Assembly: GCA_907165275.2 (NCBI GenBank)
Contig: OU015679.1
Coordinates: 1,116,001 to 1,180,000 of the forward strand
Source of the DNA: Zygaena filipendulae
Lineage: Eukaryota > Arthropoda > Insecta > Lepidoptera > Zygaenidae
Reading direction: 5' to 3'
DNA: 64,000 nucleotides
This document shows positions 10,362 through 20,626 of the stretch, piece by piece. The notes beneath the pieces were generated by a model, which was given only the letters and a program-made list of their open reading frames with translations, was not told the DNA's origin and did no database searches. The translations under genes and the position numbers were made by a program. Every line of letters starts with the position of its first letter. Within the stretch, counting starts at the first letter, position 1.

Positions 10362-13300
10362 TAAAAGAGGATTGCTGCAGTGTCACTAACCACCATGATG
10401 AAACTGATTGGAAAAACTGGCTATCAACCATCAAAATGTTTTTCTCAAGTTATCACATTGCATCAATCCTAAACAACAAACCTAAAGACGACTTACGACC
10501 CTACATCACTGTTAAAGTAGGAGACTTATCTGTTTGCGGATTACTAGATTCTGGCTCTGCCGTAACTATAATCGGAAATAATTGCCAAGAAACAATAATG
10601 ACAGCTACTGGTCTAAAACTGTGTAGCAACGATGATACTAAAACATTTGTTGCTGCAGGAGGCCAAAAATTACCTACAATCGGCTACATTAACTTGCCTA
10701 TTTGCTTTGAAAATACCGTACATGTTCTAAAAGCTTACGTTATGCCTTCAGTAACTTGTAACATTATTTTAGGTATTGACTTTTGGTCTAAATTTGAAAT
10801 ATGTCCTAAATATCTTAGTTTAATTACACTAACAAATGCTGATACACCCGTTTTTGAGATCGCTAATAATGACGATGAAGTGACACTGTATTCCTATAAT
10901 AGTCTTTCTAACACTCAACGCATTAACGCTGACAACATTATCAAGCAATTTCACGATATATCGGCAGAAAAGTGGGGTCTAGGTCGTACACATCTCATTA
11001 CTCATCGCATAGATACTGGCGGCTCACCGCCTATTAGGCAGCGATACTACAGGCTATCACCTGAAAAACAAAAAGTATTGTGCAAGGAGCTAGACGAAAT
11101 GCTACAGCTAGGTGTTGTAGAATCCTGTGAAAGTCCATGGTCTTCCCCTGTTCTGTTAACACCGAAGAAAGACGGAAAACTTAGATTCTGCTTAGATAGT
11201 CGTAAACTAAACGCGATTACAAAGAAAGACGCCTACAAACTACCATATGTTTCTGAAATCCTAGATAGCCTTAAAAATGCTAGATATCTAAGTAGCATAG
11301 ACCTATCTAAGGCATTTTGGCAAATACCTATTGAGCCTAACGACAGAGACAAAACGTCATTTTATGTACCTACTCGCGGATCCTTCAGATTCGTCACAAC
11401 TCCGTTTGGCCTAACCAACGCACCTGCTACACAGCAAAGACTAGTGGATATTTTATTCTATGGCCCTGAATTTGAGAACTGCGTCTTCGTATTCCTTGAT
11501 GACATCATTATAGCCTCCCCTAGCTTTGAACATCACATAGCAATGCTTCTGCGGGTGCACGAAAAACTTAAAAATGCTAACCTTACCATAAACTACGAAA
11601 AATCTAAATTTTTCCGTGACGAACTAAAATATCTCGGCTACGTGGTAAACTCTAAAGGTCTCCATGTTGATCCCGGCAAGGTTGAAGCCATTCTCAACAT
11701 CTCCACTCCCACTAATAAGAAAGAAGTCAAGAGATTCCTTGGAACAGCTTCTTGGTACCGAAGGTTCGTACCAAACTTCAGTTCTATTGCTGGACCACTA
11801 AACAAACTCACATCTTCTGGCAAGAAAGCCGCTCCCTTTCTATGGACTAAAGAAGCTGACGATTCCTTTCATAAACTAAAAGACTGTCTCATTTCTGCTC
11901 CAATACTAAAGTGTCCAAACTATGACCTTCCCTTCGAAGTACACACAGACGCAAGCGACTACGGCGTTGGTGGCTTACTCACGCAAACTATAGACGGCGT
12001 GGAATACCCGATTGCTTATATGAGTAAGGCATTATCTGCCCAAGAATGTAACTACAGCGTGACTGAACGAGAAGCACTTGCAGTCGTTGTAGCTTTGGAA
12101 CACTGGAGATGTTACCTAGATACTGGAAAAAAGTTTACGGTCTACACCGATCACTCAGCACTGAAGTGGTTCCTAAACCTGAATAATCCAACCGGACGTC
12201 TAGCTCGCTGGGGTGTTCGTCTATCCGCTTTCGATTTCGAAATCAAACACCGTCGTGGTGCGGACAATGTCATTCCTGATGCGTTGTCACGCGCAGTCCC
12301 TATCTCAGCTATTGACACCTCCCCAAATTTTACCAATACTACGGACGAGTGGTACCTAAATATCTACCATGGCTGCCAAAACTCCCCAACATCATTCCCC
12401 AACTACATGGTGAAGAATAATCGTCTGTATAGGTTTATGAAATCTAAATGCGTACTAACTGCCGAATTCGAGTGGAAGGAAGTCGTTCCTAAGGAAGTAA
12501 GAGCTATCGTTATTTCCGAAAACCATGCTGAACCGATTGCTGGTCACTTAGGTATATTTAAGACCTACAAACGCCTATCACTCAAATACTACTGGCCCGG
12601 TATGCACAATGACGTTGTTAATGCTGTAACCTCGTGTGATATCTGCATACCTCACAAACACCAGAACCATACAACTTTAGGTGAAATGGGCAGACCTAAA
12701 ACATGCTACAGGCTATTTCAAATGCTAAGCGTAGACCTAGTTGGACCCTTGCCATGTACGCGAAAACAAAACTGCTATCTTTTGGTTATCGTCTGTTGCT
12801 TCTCCAAGTACTGTCTTCTGTTCCCAATTAGACGCGCTACCGCGGAAACTGTAACTAGAATACTAGAAGAGCACGTGTTTCTAGTGCACGGTATACCATC
12901 TACCATCTTGTTTGACAATGGCAAACAATTTGTCAGTGCTACACTAAAACAGATGCTTGACAAATACAAAGTACCTAACGCACATTTTACTCCTAAATAC
13001 TCACCACATGTCAACACTGTAGAACGCTACAACAAAACCATCATAACCGCGGTGTCTACCTTCATTGAAAGTGACCAACGTATCTGGGACTCACTAATCC
13101 CTAAAATACAGTTTGCTATCAACAACAGCGTCAACGAGGTGACAAACTACACGCCGTCATTTCTCGTATACGGTCGCGAGCTAGTTAGTTGCGGTTCATT
13201 CTATACAAGCGGCGATTTTGATGAAGATATTATCCATGAACCACGTGATCAATACGCGGAAAACCTAGGTACATTATCTACTATATTCAACAAAGTACAA

Positions 13301-13573
13301 GCCTCACTTCTACAAGCACATAGCAGAAACTGTAAAACCTATAATTTACGTAAAAGACCTGCAGAATTCAACGTAGGCGATATCGTGTGGCGAAAGACAT
13401 TTTACCAAAGCGATAAAGCAAACTACTTCAGCAAAAAACTAGCACCAAAATTTATCAAATGTAAAATCATTGCCAAAAAATCACCACTTGTATATGAACT
13501 CGCTGACTCTAGTGGCAATTCGCTAGGATTGTGGCATATCAAAGATATCAAATTAACCAATTATAAAGAATGA
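10358..13573 (+). CDS. G1 pol: protease, reverse transcriptase, RNase H, integrase
   Basis: The frame is open from the slippery site to 13573; the first ATG is at 10436. Counting from that ATG, the aspartic protease motif DSGSA is at about residue 38, and RT has FLDD near 352. RNase H starts HTDASD near 503, and the ADALSR-type end reads PDALSR. Integrase has an H-C zinc region near 695-735 (ending CDIC) and D,D,E residues at about 765 (VDLVGP), 826 (FDNG) and 862 (VERYN). All catalytic residues are present and there is no internal stop. The single RT aspartate motif is FLDD, a common variant of YVDD. The protein would be made as a Gag-Pol fusion. Confidence 0.92.
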   Translation, partial: LIKEDCCSVTNHHDETDWKNWLSTIKMFFSSYHIASILNNKPKDDLRPYITVKVGDLSVCGLLDSGSAVTIIGNNCQETIMTATGLKLCSNDDTKTFVAAGGQKLPTIGYINLPICFENTVHVLKAYVMPSVTCNIILGIDFWSKFEICPKYLSLITLTNADTPVFEIANNDDEVTLYSYNSLSNTQRINADNIIKQFHDISAEKWGLGRTHLITHRIDTGGSPPIRQRYYRLSPEKQKVLCKELDEMLQLGVVESCESPWSSPVLLTPKKDGKLRFCLDSRKLNAITKKDAYKLPYVSEILDSLKNARYLSSIDLSKAFWQIPIEPNDRDKTSFYVPTRGSFRFVTTPFGLTNAPATQQRLVDILFYGPEFENCVFVFLDDIIIASPSFEHHIAMLLRVHEKLKNANLTINYEKSKFFRDELKYLGYVVNSKGLHVDPGKVEAILNISTPTNKKEVKRFLGTASWYRRFVPNFSSIAGPLNKLTSSGKKAAPFLWTKEADDSFHKLKDCLISAPILKCPNYDLPFEVHTDASDYGVGGLLTQTIDGVEYPIAYMSKALSAQECNYSVTEREALAVVVALEHWRCYLDTGKKFTVYTDHSALKWFLNLNNPTGRLARWGVRLSAFDFEIKHRRGADNVIPDALSRAVPISAIDTSPNFTNTTDEWYLNIYHGCQNSPTSFPNYMVKNNRLYRFMKSKCVLTAEFEWKEVVPKEVRAIVISENHAEPIAGHLGIFKTYKRLSLKYYWPGMHNDVVNAVTSCDICIPHKHQNHTTLGEMGRPKTCYRLFQMLSVDLVGPLPCTRKQNCYLLVIVCCFSKYCLLFPIRRATAETVTRILEEHVFLVHGIPSTILFDNGKQFVSATLKQMLDKYKVPNAHFTPKYSPHVNTVERYNKTIITAVSTFIESDQRIWDSLIPKIQFAINNSVNEVTNYTPSFLVYGRELVSCGSFYTSGDFDEDIIHEPRDQYAENLGTLSTIFNKVQASLLQAHSRNCKTYNLRKRPAEFNVGDIVWRKTFYQSDKANYFSKKLAPKFIKCKIIAKKSPLVYELADSSGNSLGLWHIKDIKLTNYKE

Positions 13574-13908
13574 CTAAACAACTAAAATTAATAACCTATA
13601 AAAATATTACAACTAATAGTACCCTATTCATAATAACCACCGGTCTACTTGCGATGTAAGGAGCATGTATTCTAAACATGAAACTACACTCTTTCTTTGT
13701 TTCTTGAGTATAGTTAGTGCTAACTAGTGTACTCTGGTTGTTAGAGGTCTACGTTCTGACTAATAGAATCAAAGACAGTTTGAGAGAGTGAGGTATGAAA
13801 GAATGTTCGGGATTAGTGAAAGGACAAGAAGCAAAGAGTTGCAGGTAGAGTAGACGGATTTTACCACTAAGGTTAACAGGTAAAATCCTGAATTTTCGGA
13901 GGGGGTAC
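13574..13908 (+). other. G1 3' untranslated region and polypurine tract
   Basis: Between the pol stop and the 3' LTR there is no gene. It ends in CGGAGGGGGTAC, a purine run directly before the LTR that would prime plus-strand DNA. A short palindrome, TAGTTAGTGCTAACTA, lies near 13714. Confidence 0.8.
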
Positions 13909-14751
13909 TGTAACGTTGTAGTCTCAGTTCTCAACATAAAAAAAAAAAACTATAAAATAAAATAAATTAAATCTACCCTGTGCGAACGGATCTCCAAATA
14001 TCCCTCCGCGCGCCGCGCTTCCGCGCCGCCGGTCGTCATCGGCCGTACATTTTAATCTGCACGGACAGACTACTGCAGCTCGCACGCCGCGCTACACGTG
14101 GGTGTCTAATTAATTGTACGGTACCTACCTACCTACGATCTTGTGACCGTTAGTCTACCGCGCATACTATTTTTCTGTGCTAGTGCTGGATGACCCCCTA
14201 GGGTGAGTTCTCATTCACATTCACACTACTAAGCTGCTTCTCGCTTAATCTAGTCTGGCTGGCTGCAATTCCTACTAAAGTACTATCGCTACTACCTTGC
14301 GACCGCTGGTTCTCACGGGGTGGAAAGGCAGCCAGCTACGGACTCGCTGATGGTAACCGAAGCCCTCGCTCCAGGTTCCAGGCCCTACCGTCCACCAGCT
14401 GAGATTCCAGGCACCTACCAGCTGAAGATCCGGGCCCTACCCCCGGACTACCCCGGCGCATTCCAGGCACCTACCAGCCCTACTCCTGGACTACTCCGGG
14501 CGTACTCCAGCCGCCGCCTACAGCAGCCGCCGCGGCACCAGCGTCACCACCGTCTGCGAGCCACTTACCACCTACCGCTGAGGCCAGTGTCGCTAGTTGT
14601 TCCTACTTGTACCTATCTACCGGGAGCGGACCGGGAAGGCAATAAATAATTAGTCACAATCTATCGGACTTATCCTTGCGTTCCCACGCTACCTACCTAC
14701 CTGCCGCGCTGAGTGCCTAACCACCAACTTTCTCCAAGCGCAAGCGCGACA
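13909..14751 (+). repeat. G1 3' LTR (843 bp)
   Basis: Same ends as the 5' LTR (TGTAACG...GCGACA). It lacks 29 bases present in the 5' copy and otherwise differs at only a few positions. The flanking CAGC duplication (14752-14755) proves the boundary. Confidence 0.93.
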
Positions 14752-14862
14752 CAGCCTTAGAAGAGTCTCGCAGACCAGCGCCACGTCGATCCCCTGGTCA
14801 CGCAGAACGGTCTTCAGGACGGATGTTTTGCCCCGAAGACCGTTGGCGTTCCAGTAGATCAT
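14752..14862 (-). pseudogene. Jockey copy 1 ORF2, N-terminal endonuclease fragment
   Basis: The first 37 codons of ORF2, starting at the ATG at 14862 and reading MIYWNANGL, an endonuclease N terminus. It is cut at 14752 by G1. The equivalent start in the intact copy is at 27068. ORF1 ends just upstream at 14874, in a different frame. Confidence 0.88.
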
Positions 14863-14873
14863 CCTGAGCGAGG

Positions 14874-16103
14874 TCACACCTGCTGCAGGATGCGGGACAT
14901 CCCGCTCAGGATGACCTGGATGGGGTCGGCGTCGTCCCTGATGGCCACCAGCACATCTTGGAGGACGCCGATCACCATCTCAATGGCGACGAGCTTGTTG
15001 CTCTTGCCCGCTCCCGGAGTCCGGGGCTTGAAAGCGCCGGGCTTGCGGGCAGCGGGGAGAGCTGCTGCCGATGAGGGTTGGGGAGGGACGGTGGCCGGAC
15101 CAGTGGCCACCGCCGGGGGCTCTGAAGCCGCCCCCTCCTCGCTCCCCTTCTTCTTCTTTTTGCCCCTCTTTCTCTTCCTCTTCACGCCGGAAGAGGAAGG
15201 AGGGGCCGCCGCACCCGGAGCACGCCGCTTCGGGGTGTTTGCTGGCGCCATCAGGGTGGTGGCGCCGGCTTCCACTGCCACCTGCGCCACTTGCGGGGCG
15301 ACAGGTCGACCGGTAGACAGGGCGACCGTGCCTGCCTTTTTGTTCCTGGCTTCTCTTTTGAAGACAGGGCACGACGCCCTGTTGGCCGGGTGTGCCCCCC
15401 CGCAGTTGACGCAGGTGGGGGGCTCCTCTTTGGGGCGGGGGCAATCCGCAGCGGCGTGCTCCTCGCCGCAGCGGACGCACGCGAGCCTCCGGTGGCAGCC
15501 GAACGACGAGTGCCGGAACTGCTGACACCGGTGGCACTGCGCGGGTCCGCGTTTGCCCCGCCAGGCGTCGATCTTGATCCCGGGCATACACAACATCTCT
15601 GTGATGTCATATATGCCCGGGGTGAGGTTCGGGGTGCGGCGCAGTTGGGCGTAATAAATACAGCCGGGCCTGCCGGCACGGGCGCGTATGGGGCGGACAT
15701 ATTCCGGCTCGTAGCCCATCGCTACGAGCTCCCGTGTAATCTCCGAGGGATCAGTATCGATTGGTAGCCCCCTAATGGCTACCTTGAGGCTCTGATCCGC
15801 CGGGAGGGAATAGGCGAACCAGGACACCGTCCGGTCCTCCTTTTCCAGCGCAGTTAAGTAGCGCTGGACCAGACGGTATTCTGCTTCGTCTTTAGGAATG
15901 AAGCGCACGCCCTTGCCATATGGGCGTGCGCTGGGAGTCCGCCTCAGTTTCTCCTTGAGGGCGCGGAAGTGGCGCGCCCAGTCGGGCAGGTTCTCCACGA
16001 CTAGGGGGGGGGTAGACGCTTCTGCGTTTGTCCCCCTTGCGCGCCGCTCCCACGCCGTCGCCGGCAGGCGCGGCTGGAGCGGCGGGCTGCGCGTCCGTCG
16101 GCG
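14874..16103 (-). pseudogene. Jockey copy 1 ORF1 (Gag-like), N-terminally truncated
   Basis: The C-terminal 410 codons of ORF1, closely matching the intact copy: the conserved region upstream of the zinc fingers (SLKVAIRGLP), three zinc knuckles starting CHRC, CVRC and CVNC, a Lys/Arg-rich tract (RKRKRGKKKKK) and the end ILQQV. ORF1 proteins of this type bind element RNA and target it to the nucleus. Similarity stops at 16103, so about 390 N-terminal codons are missing. A 22-bp strip separates this end from the BEL LTR. The reading frame is open to its stop. Confidence 0.88.
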
Positions 16104-16125
16104 TAGCAAGGACGATTGAACCAAA

Positions 16126-16415
16126 TGTTCAAGTATTTATAGACAAGCAGGTAGGTATACGTATTCTCCCACCTGCAACCATGCCATCCCCTTCTTTATC
16201 ACCTTACTTTTTCTAACAAGCTTAGCTAGAGCGAGTGAACGAGATGGCATGTGTCTTTCTATTAGTGGGCGGGCCCCAAGGTCGAGTTCTGTTTATTCCT
16301 ATAATAATTACTAATCACTTAATGTCTATAATCTATATCTATGTCTTATTCTAAATCTTATACTACGGCGCCCGTCACGCACATCCTCGCCCAAATCGGC
16401 TGGCTGTCCTTAACA
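16126..16415 (-). repeat. BEL/Pao 3' LTR (about 290 bp)
   Basis: On the minus strand it starts TGTTAAGGACAGCC directly after the purine tract CGCCGGGGGGAGAC and ends CTTGAACA, giving TGTT...AACA ends. AATAAA is present near 16300. Only one LTR is in the window, so the outer boundary is inferred from the end motif. Confidence 0.65.
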
Positions 16416-16448
16416 GTCTCCCCCCGGCGAAGACTCCCCGTCGAAGCC

Positions 16449-18230
16449 TCACTCCTCAACCGGAAGGACTGCCAGTCTCGATGTTGGGCGCCGGAACACT
16501 CCTTCCCGTGTCCTGATGTCGGCGCTTCGGACCCCACCGTCTGGCCCAGGGTAGACTCGCTCGACGATTACCCGCGGCCATACTGGTCTCGGCATGCTCG
16601 GATCGGCGATAATCACGACGTCGCCTTCCCGAAGGTTCTTGTGTCATGGGTCTTCGGAAACTCCTCTGGGCACCAGATTGGGTAGGTGTTCTCGTACCCA
16701 CCGTCCCCAGAACGCGTCCACAAGAGCCTGACTTGCTCTCCAAGCCCCTCGATCCGCGAGTTTGCAGGTGCCGACTGGCTTCGTCGTTGTCGGATCCTAC
16801 TGGCACATACGTGAGCGGACGGGAGTTCACAGAATACTCCGCTCCTGTGAGCAAAACTTCTTCTTTATGTGCTTGCGCGTTGAGAGCCGCGCCAAGCACT
16901 GTCTTGATCGAGCGCACCAATCGCTCCCAGGCGCCTCCTTGATTTGGCGCCCCAGGGGGGATGAATCTCCAGTCAATTCGATGCTGGAGAGCGAAATTCT
17001 TGAACTCAGGCTCCCACTCTTCGAAGGCCTTCCGGAGTTCAGCATCGGCCCCACGAAAGTTATCACTATAAATGACCCTCGGCCATCCTTTTCTGGCGGC
17101 CATCCTCTTGATGGCCATGATGGCGGAATCAGTCGACAGTGACGACACTAGCTCTAAATGCACGGCTCTGGTACTCAAGCAGGTAAACAACGCACCCCAG
17201 CGTTTCTCGTGTCGTCGTCCAATTTTCACGTCCATTCGACCAACATAGTCTACACCCAAGTGGGTGAATGGTCGACAGTGGGACGTTAGCCTAGTTACCG
17301 GCAAATCTCCTTTGGCTGGCATCTTTGGTGTCGTTTTTCTTATGCGACATGTCGTGCGTCGGTGCGCCACTGATCGCACGGTTGGGCGTAGATAGAACAC
17401 GTAATATCTCTGCCGTATGTCGTTTACAACTCTCTTGTTGTTGGCATGGCCGCATCGTTCGTGGAGTGCAGCGATCATAAGCCGGACATACGGGTGTCTC
17501 CCATCTAGTATCGCCGGGCGTTTGACCTGTTCTTCAACGTTACCGGTCCCTATATGCCCTCTTATTCTGACTCTATCTTGCTTTATTACGGGATCAAGCT
17601 TCCAGAGCGGGCTGCTATTTTTCACAATCTTCTTCGGTTTTTGCTCTACGGGTAGCAGACGAAGATAGGCTGCTCCATAGTTGCTTGACTTATTCAGGTT
17701 CTCTTCACGCCACGACGTTCCCACCTCGGAACGATCATCGAGGCGTTGCGTGGTCCTTTTGAAGAGCGTTATGGCTTGCTGATCTGTAGGTAAGGCTTTC
17801 CTTGTGGTATCAATGCTTAGCGAGTGAATCTGGTGATGTGCACGTATTAACGCGTACTGTTGCTTGTTGCTAGAGACCTCCCTGTGCTTTGAGACCGATG
17901 CGCTAATGTGCAGTACAGTGTCTTCACATGACACAGACGGAGGGATGCAACCATATACAACCCAGCCTAACTTCATCTTGGCTACGGCTGGTTGATCCGT
18001 TTCTCCCATCCCGACTTCACTGGTTACCATCAAGTGCCAGTTATCCATACCGATCAGGAGCCGTGGTCTTGCGTCTTGTACGCAAGCTTCTTCTAGTCCC
18101 TTCAAGTGGCGTACTTGTTTCCGCGGGATGTTTTGCTGAACCAGCTGCAATCTCTTTCTTGTGCGTGCCACGATGCTGTATTGCGTTTTTCCCTGGTCGT
18201 GTTTGCCTTTGATGGAAATTCGTACGCGTC
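16449..18230 (-). pseudogene. BEL/Pao pol remnant: RT N-terminal region, deletion, integrase
   Basis: The first part has the BEL motif LLIGMDNWHL and the conserved linker before RT. The frame then jumps from the RT entry region (about residue 170) straight to sequence upstream of integrase, skipping the catalytic RT and RNase H. The integrase zinc region keeps HERCGH, but the first cysteine of the CC pair is lost (AHRRTTC). The D,D,E residues are seen in GVDYVG, YSDNF and GGAWERL. Near 16800 the frame shifts: the correct C terminus, with a WP.G-type BEL motif, lies in another frame and ends at 16449-16451. The gene is dead. Confidence 0.82.
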
Positions 18231-18708
18231 GATTATCATACCCCGGAATACTGTCATCCTTAGTGGGGCTACATCACCGGACGCTCCGATGATGTCAGCG
18301 AGATCTTTGTCGATCAACGTGATGGTCGACCCCTCGTCCAGCAGGGCGTACGTGTTGTTCCATCCCTGGGGCCCTTGAACTACGATCGAGCATACTTTCA
18401 TCAACACACCGTCAGTCTCTGGGACGGCTATCGATAGCACGTCCTCCTGGTACCTAGTCTTCGGTGTGTCTGGCACGTTTTCGTGGGTTGAAGTCTGCGC
18501 TTCAGGGCGACGAATATGCAGTAGTGGGTAATGCGTTCGGGTGCAGTCTTCCACTCCACATCTCTTGGCTCGGCAGCCTCTTCGTCGGTGCTTCAAGCCG
18601 AGATACTTGAAGCATGCGTTGGTTTCCTTAGCCCATTTCCACCTGGCGTCCGAGTCTATAGCTTTCGTCTTCGGACACTTGATGGCTTCATGGGTGCCAC
18701 CACAGCAG
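18230..18708 (-). pseudogene. BEL/Pao Gag zinc-finger end and protease
   Basis: Contains Cys/His clusters (CGGTHEAIKCP, then CFKYLGLKHRRRGC and CGVEDCTRTHYPLLH), as in BEL Gag. A retropepsin region with DEGSTITL follows as the aspartic active site. The frame is lost between about 18230 and 18270, where the downstream pol sequence continues one base out of phase. The N-terminal side is removed by the G2 LTR at 18709. Confidence 0.78.
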
Positions 18709-18841
18709 TGTAGTGTGTAATGTATAGGTATAGCTACGTATATGCATTCCTTAGAACGTAAGTACATATTAATGTGAACACTCTAATAAATTTCATCATT
18801 CGTTACTGAGACACCGGACTACTCATTTCTACATCCCGACA
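18709..18841 (+). repeat. G2 5' LTR (about 133 bp)
   Basis: Runs from TGTAGTGTG to CATCCCGACA and is directly followed by a primer-binding site. CTCTAATAAATTTC carries AATAAA. It is short for a Gypsy LTR, and no second copy is in the window to confirm the left edge, which is set by the BEL junction and the TG start. Confidence 0.65.
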
Positions 18842-18860
18842 TGGCGACCCTGCCTCGCGC
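18842..18860 (+). other. G2 primer-binding site
   Basis: TGGCGACCCTGCC follows the LTR without a gap. TGGCGACC resembles the arginine-tRNA primer sites used by several insect Gypsy elements, but the later bases diverge, so the tRNA is not certain. Confidence 0.6.
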
Positions 18861-19031
18861 AGGTGTGCGCCCGCGCGCTGCGGGACGCTACATCAGCGGT
18901 ATTTTATAATAACAGTGCGTGGCAACTACTGCATTCGGACTGCATAAGTGATACAAGACAAGTGTGTTTAAAGAAAAATAAAATAAAATAAAGGAGTTTG
19001 ACTGTACGACGAAAAAACAAAAATACAAAAT

Positions 19032-19325
19032 ATGGGAAAAACATACTCGAAACAAGAAGAAAAAGAAATCATTATTAACTCGGCTGGAAGCAACACGGCA
19101 CAGGCATCCTCCGCCCCAATAGAACACATGTATACGAACAGCATTCTACTGACGGTGATTGTGATTATACTTGGTATAGTCATAGTAATTTTTGCAGTGA
19201 AAAATTATAAAAAGTGCCACAAAAGGTGGATAAGGAAGGAGATAAATGGAGAATTTGTGAGGAGGATACAAAGTCGGCTGTCACGGCGAGGCGGCGACCC
19301 GGACGAAAAAAAAAACCCAGTTTGA
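19032..19325 (+). CDS. Small membrane-type ORF ahead of G2 gag
   Basis: 97 codons starting at a true ATG. The start MGKTYS fits an N-myristoylation signal (Gly2, Ser6). Residues about 38-58 form one strongly hydrophobic segment (LLTVIVIILGIVIVIFAV), followed by a basic tail (KNYKKCHKRW) and an Arg-rich end. This suggests a lipid-anchored, single-pass membrane protein facing the cytoplasm. It lies in the leader, 170 bases before the gag frame. The frame is intact although gag and pol are frameshifted. I do not know its function; a role in directing Gag to membranes or an accessory envelope-like role are both only guesses. Confidence 0.65.
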   Translation: MGKTYSKQEEKEIIINSAGSNTAQASSAPIEHMYTNSILLTVIVIILGIVIVIFAVKNYKKCHKRWIRKEINGEFVRRIQSRLSRRGGDPDEKKNPV

Positions 19326-19498
19326 AATATAAAAATAGTGCGACAGTGCGTTAAAAGTGCGTGAAAAGGCAAAAAGTGCAAGTGTATTTTAAGGTAATAA
19401 TGACACTTTATTTTCGTGCATTTAGTTTTTAAAAAATAGTTTAAGGTTCTCTTTATGGAATTAGAGATAGAATAAACGATTAAAACGATTAAAAAAAT

Positions 19499-20622
19499 AT
19501 CTATATAAATCTCCGTAAGTTAGGTCCGAAACGCAGGCGCAAATATGTTTCTAGCGTAAATAAGAAAATCGAAGAGGCAGATAGTTTATTTAACAAGTAC
19601 GAGAATATTTTGATAGAATTAAAGAAAAAACCTAGTTCTTTAGAATTACAAGGTTATATTTTAGAATTAGTGTGTGACAATATAAATGATGTATATCGTA
19701 ATATAATAAAATTTAAGGAGCTAGAATTAGAGAAAATTGATTTTAATAAAACGTTAACGATGGATAAATTCGATTTAAAAACCGCTACCAACCTAATTTC
19801 GGTAATGGATGGCAAAGAGGCCACCACAGAAAGAATTATTGAGAGCATTGAAATGTACGACAGCTGTTTAAATGACGATATAAGTAGAAAGTTGTTGATT
19901 TCTTTTTTATTAAAACACGTTTAAATAAAACCGCGAAACTGAAACTTAAGGCGAAGTATGACTCAATTAAAGAATTAATAAAGGATATGAAAAAGTTTCT
20001 ATTAACAAGGAAATCGGCAAGTTCTTTGTTGTGTCAATTAAACAGCGTTTCTCAGCACGATATGTCCATTACAGACTATGCTAATAAAATAGAGGAATTG
20101 TTCGTGTACCTTACGATTTCACAGGCAGATTCTAATGAAAACGCTTATGAAATTTTAAGTCCTATTAATGAAAAATTAGCCGTAAAAAGATTCTCAGATG
20201 GACTACGAAACAGGAGGTTAAGCACAATAATAGCCGCGAGGGACTACAGCGAGCTAAAAGAGGCAGTACGTGCAGCAGAGGACGAGGAGTTGACGCAGAC
20301 ATCAAAAGGCGAGGCTGTACTGAGTGTAAGAAGTACCAGAGGTAAGTTTCATAGATTTCATAATTTTCGCCCAAGGGCATACTATTCACGGTTCCGCGAA
20401 AACACGCCAAAGCAACCCGCTAGCTATAGAGGTAATAGAGGTTTCAACAATTTTAGTCGTGGAGCTCGAAGAGGAAATAGAGGCGGAAGATATTATGGTA
20501 ACCAGAACTTCCGTGGTGCTCGAGTTAATGTTGCACAGGCTGAGGAAGAACCCCCAGCGCAACCTGTTTTAGAGAGTTCTCAAAGTGAGAGGGTAAACAA
20601 CATGCAGTTTTTTCGAGCATAA
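19499..20622 (+). pseudogene. G2 gag, frameshifted
   Basis: The frame opens near 19499 without a clear ATG; the basic stretch PKRRRKY is close to the start. Between about 19910 and 19925 the frame shifts by one base, and the rest continues to 20622. The second half includes a conserved helical capsid-like part and a C terminus rich in Arg, Gly, Asn and Phe (RGNRGGRYYGNQNF) where many Gag proteins have zinc knuckles. No CCHC motif is present, so RNA binding may rely on the RGG-type tail. The missing start and the shift mean no full product. Confidence 0.75.
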
Positions 20623-20626
20623 AATT

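Larger units (their letters stand above)
4053..14751 (+). mobile_element. Ty3/Gypsy LTR retrotransposon G1
   Basis: Two LTRs that each start TGTAACG and end GCGACA bound a gag and a pol region, and CAGC is duplicated on both sides (4049-4052, 14752-14755). Pol order is protease, RT, RNase H, integrase, which places it in Ty3/Gypsy. The LTRs differ mainly by one 29-bp indel, the poly-A length and a few single bases, so the insertion is young. A 3.04 kb hAT-type element sits in the leader; without it the leader is about 0.87 kb. Gag carries an 11-bp duplication that breaks its frame, while pol is intact. No envelope gene is seen. Clade within Ty3/Gypsy is not assigned. Confidence 0.93.
1..16103 (-). 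mobile_element. Jockey-type non-LTR retrotransposon, copy 1, split by two later insertions
   Basis: Reading on the minus strand from 16103 to 1, the pieces 16103-14752, 4052-3873 and 1186-1 line up in order with the complete copy at 24213-29942 and differ from it by only scattered bases. The gaps are filled by a Ty3/Gypsy element (4053-14751, flanked by CAGC) and a TGTAAC repeat (1187-3872, flanked by CCGG), so both inserted after this copy. The 5' end is cut at 16103, inside ORF1. The 3' end lies left of the window. The sections seen keep their reading frame. Confidence 0.9.
16126..18708 (-). mobile_element. BEL/Pao LTR retrotransposon, internally deleted and 5'-truncated
   Basis: On the minus strand the order is Gag zinc-finger end, protease, a remnant of the RT N-terminal region, integrase, purine tract and LTR. 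The integrase and the sequence around the DEGST protease motif are BEL/Pao-type. The RT core and RNase H are missing, removed by an internal deletion. The 5' side ends at 18708, where the LTR of G2 begins, so no second LTR is seen. Confidence 0.85.

Noticed and set aside
14890..15767. Long plus-strand open frames opposite Jockey ORF1 (also 26405-27040 on the minus strand)
   Set aside because: GC-rich codon bias leaves the antisense frames open; the zinc-finger protein is on the other strand.
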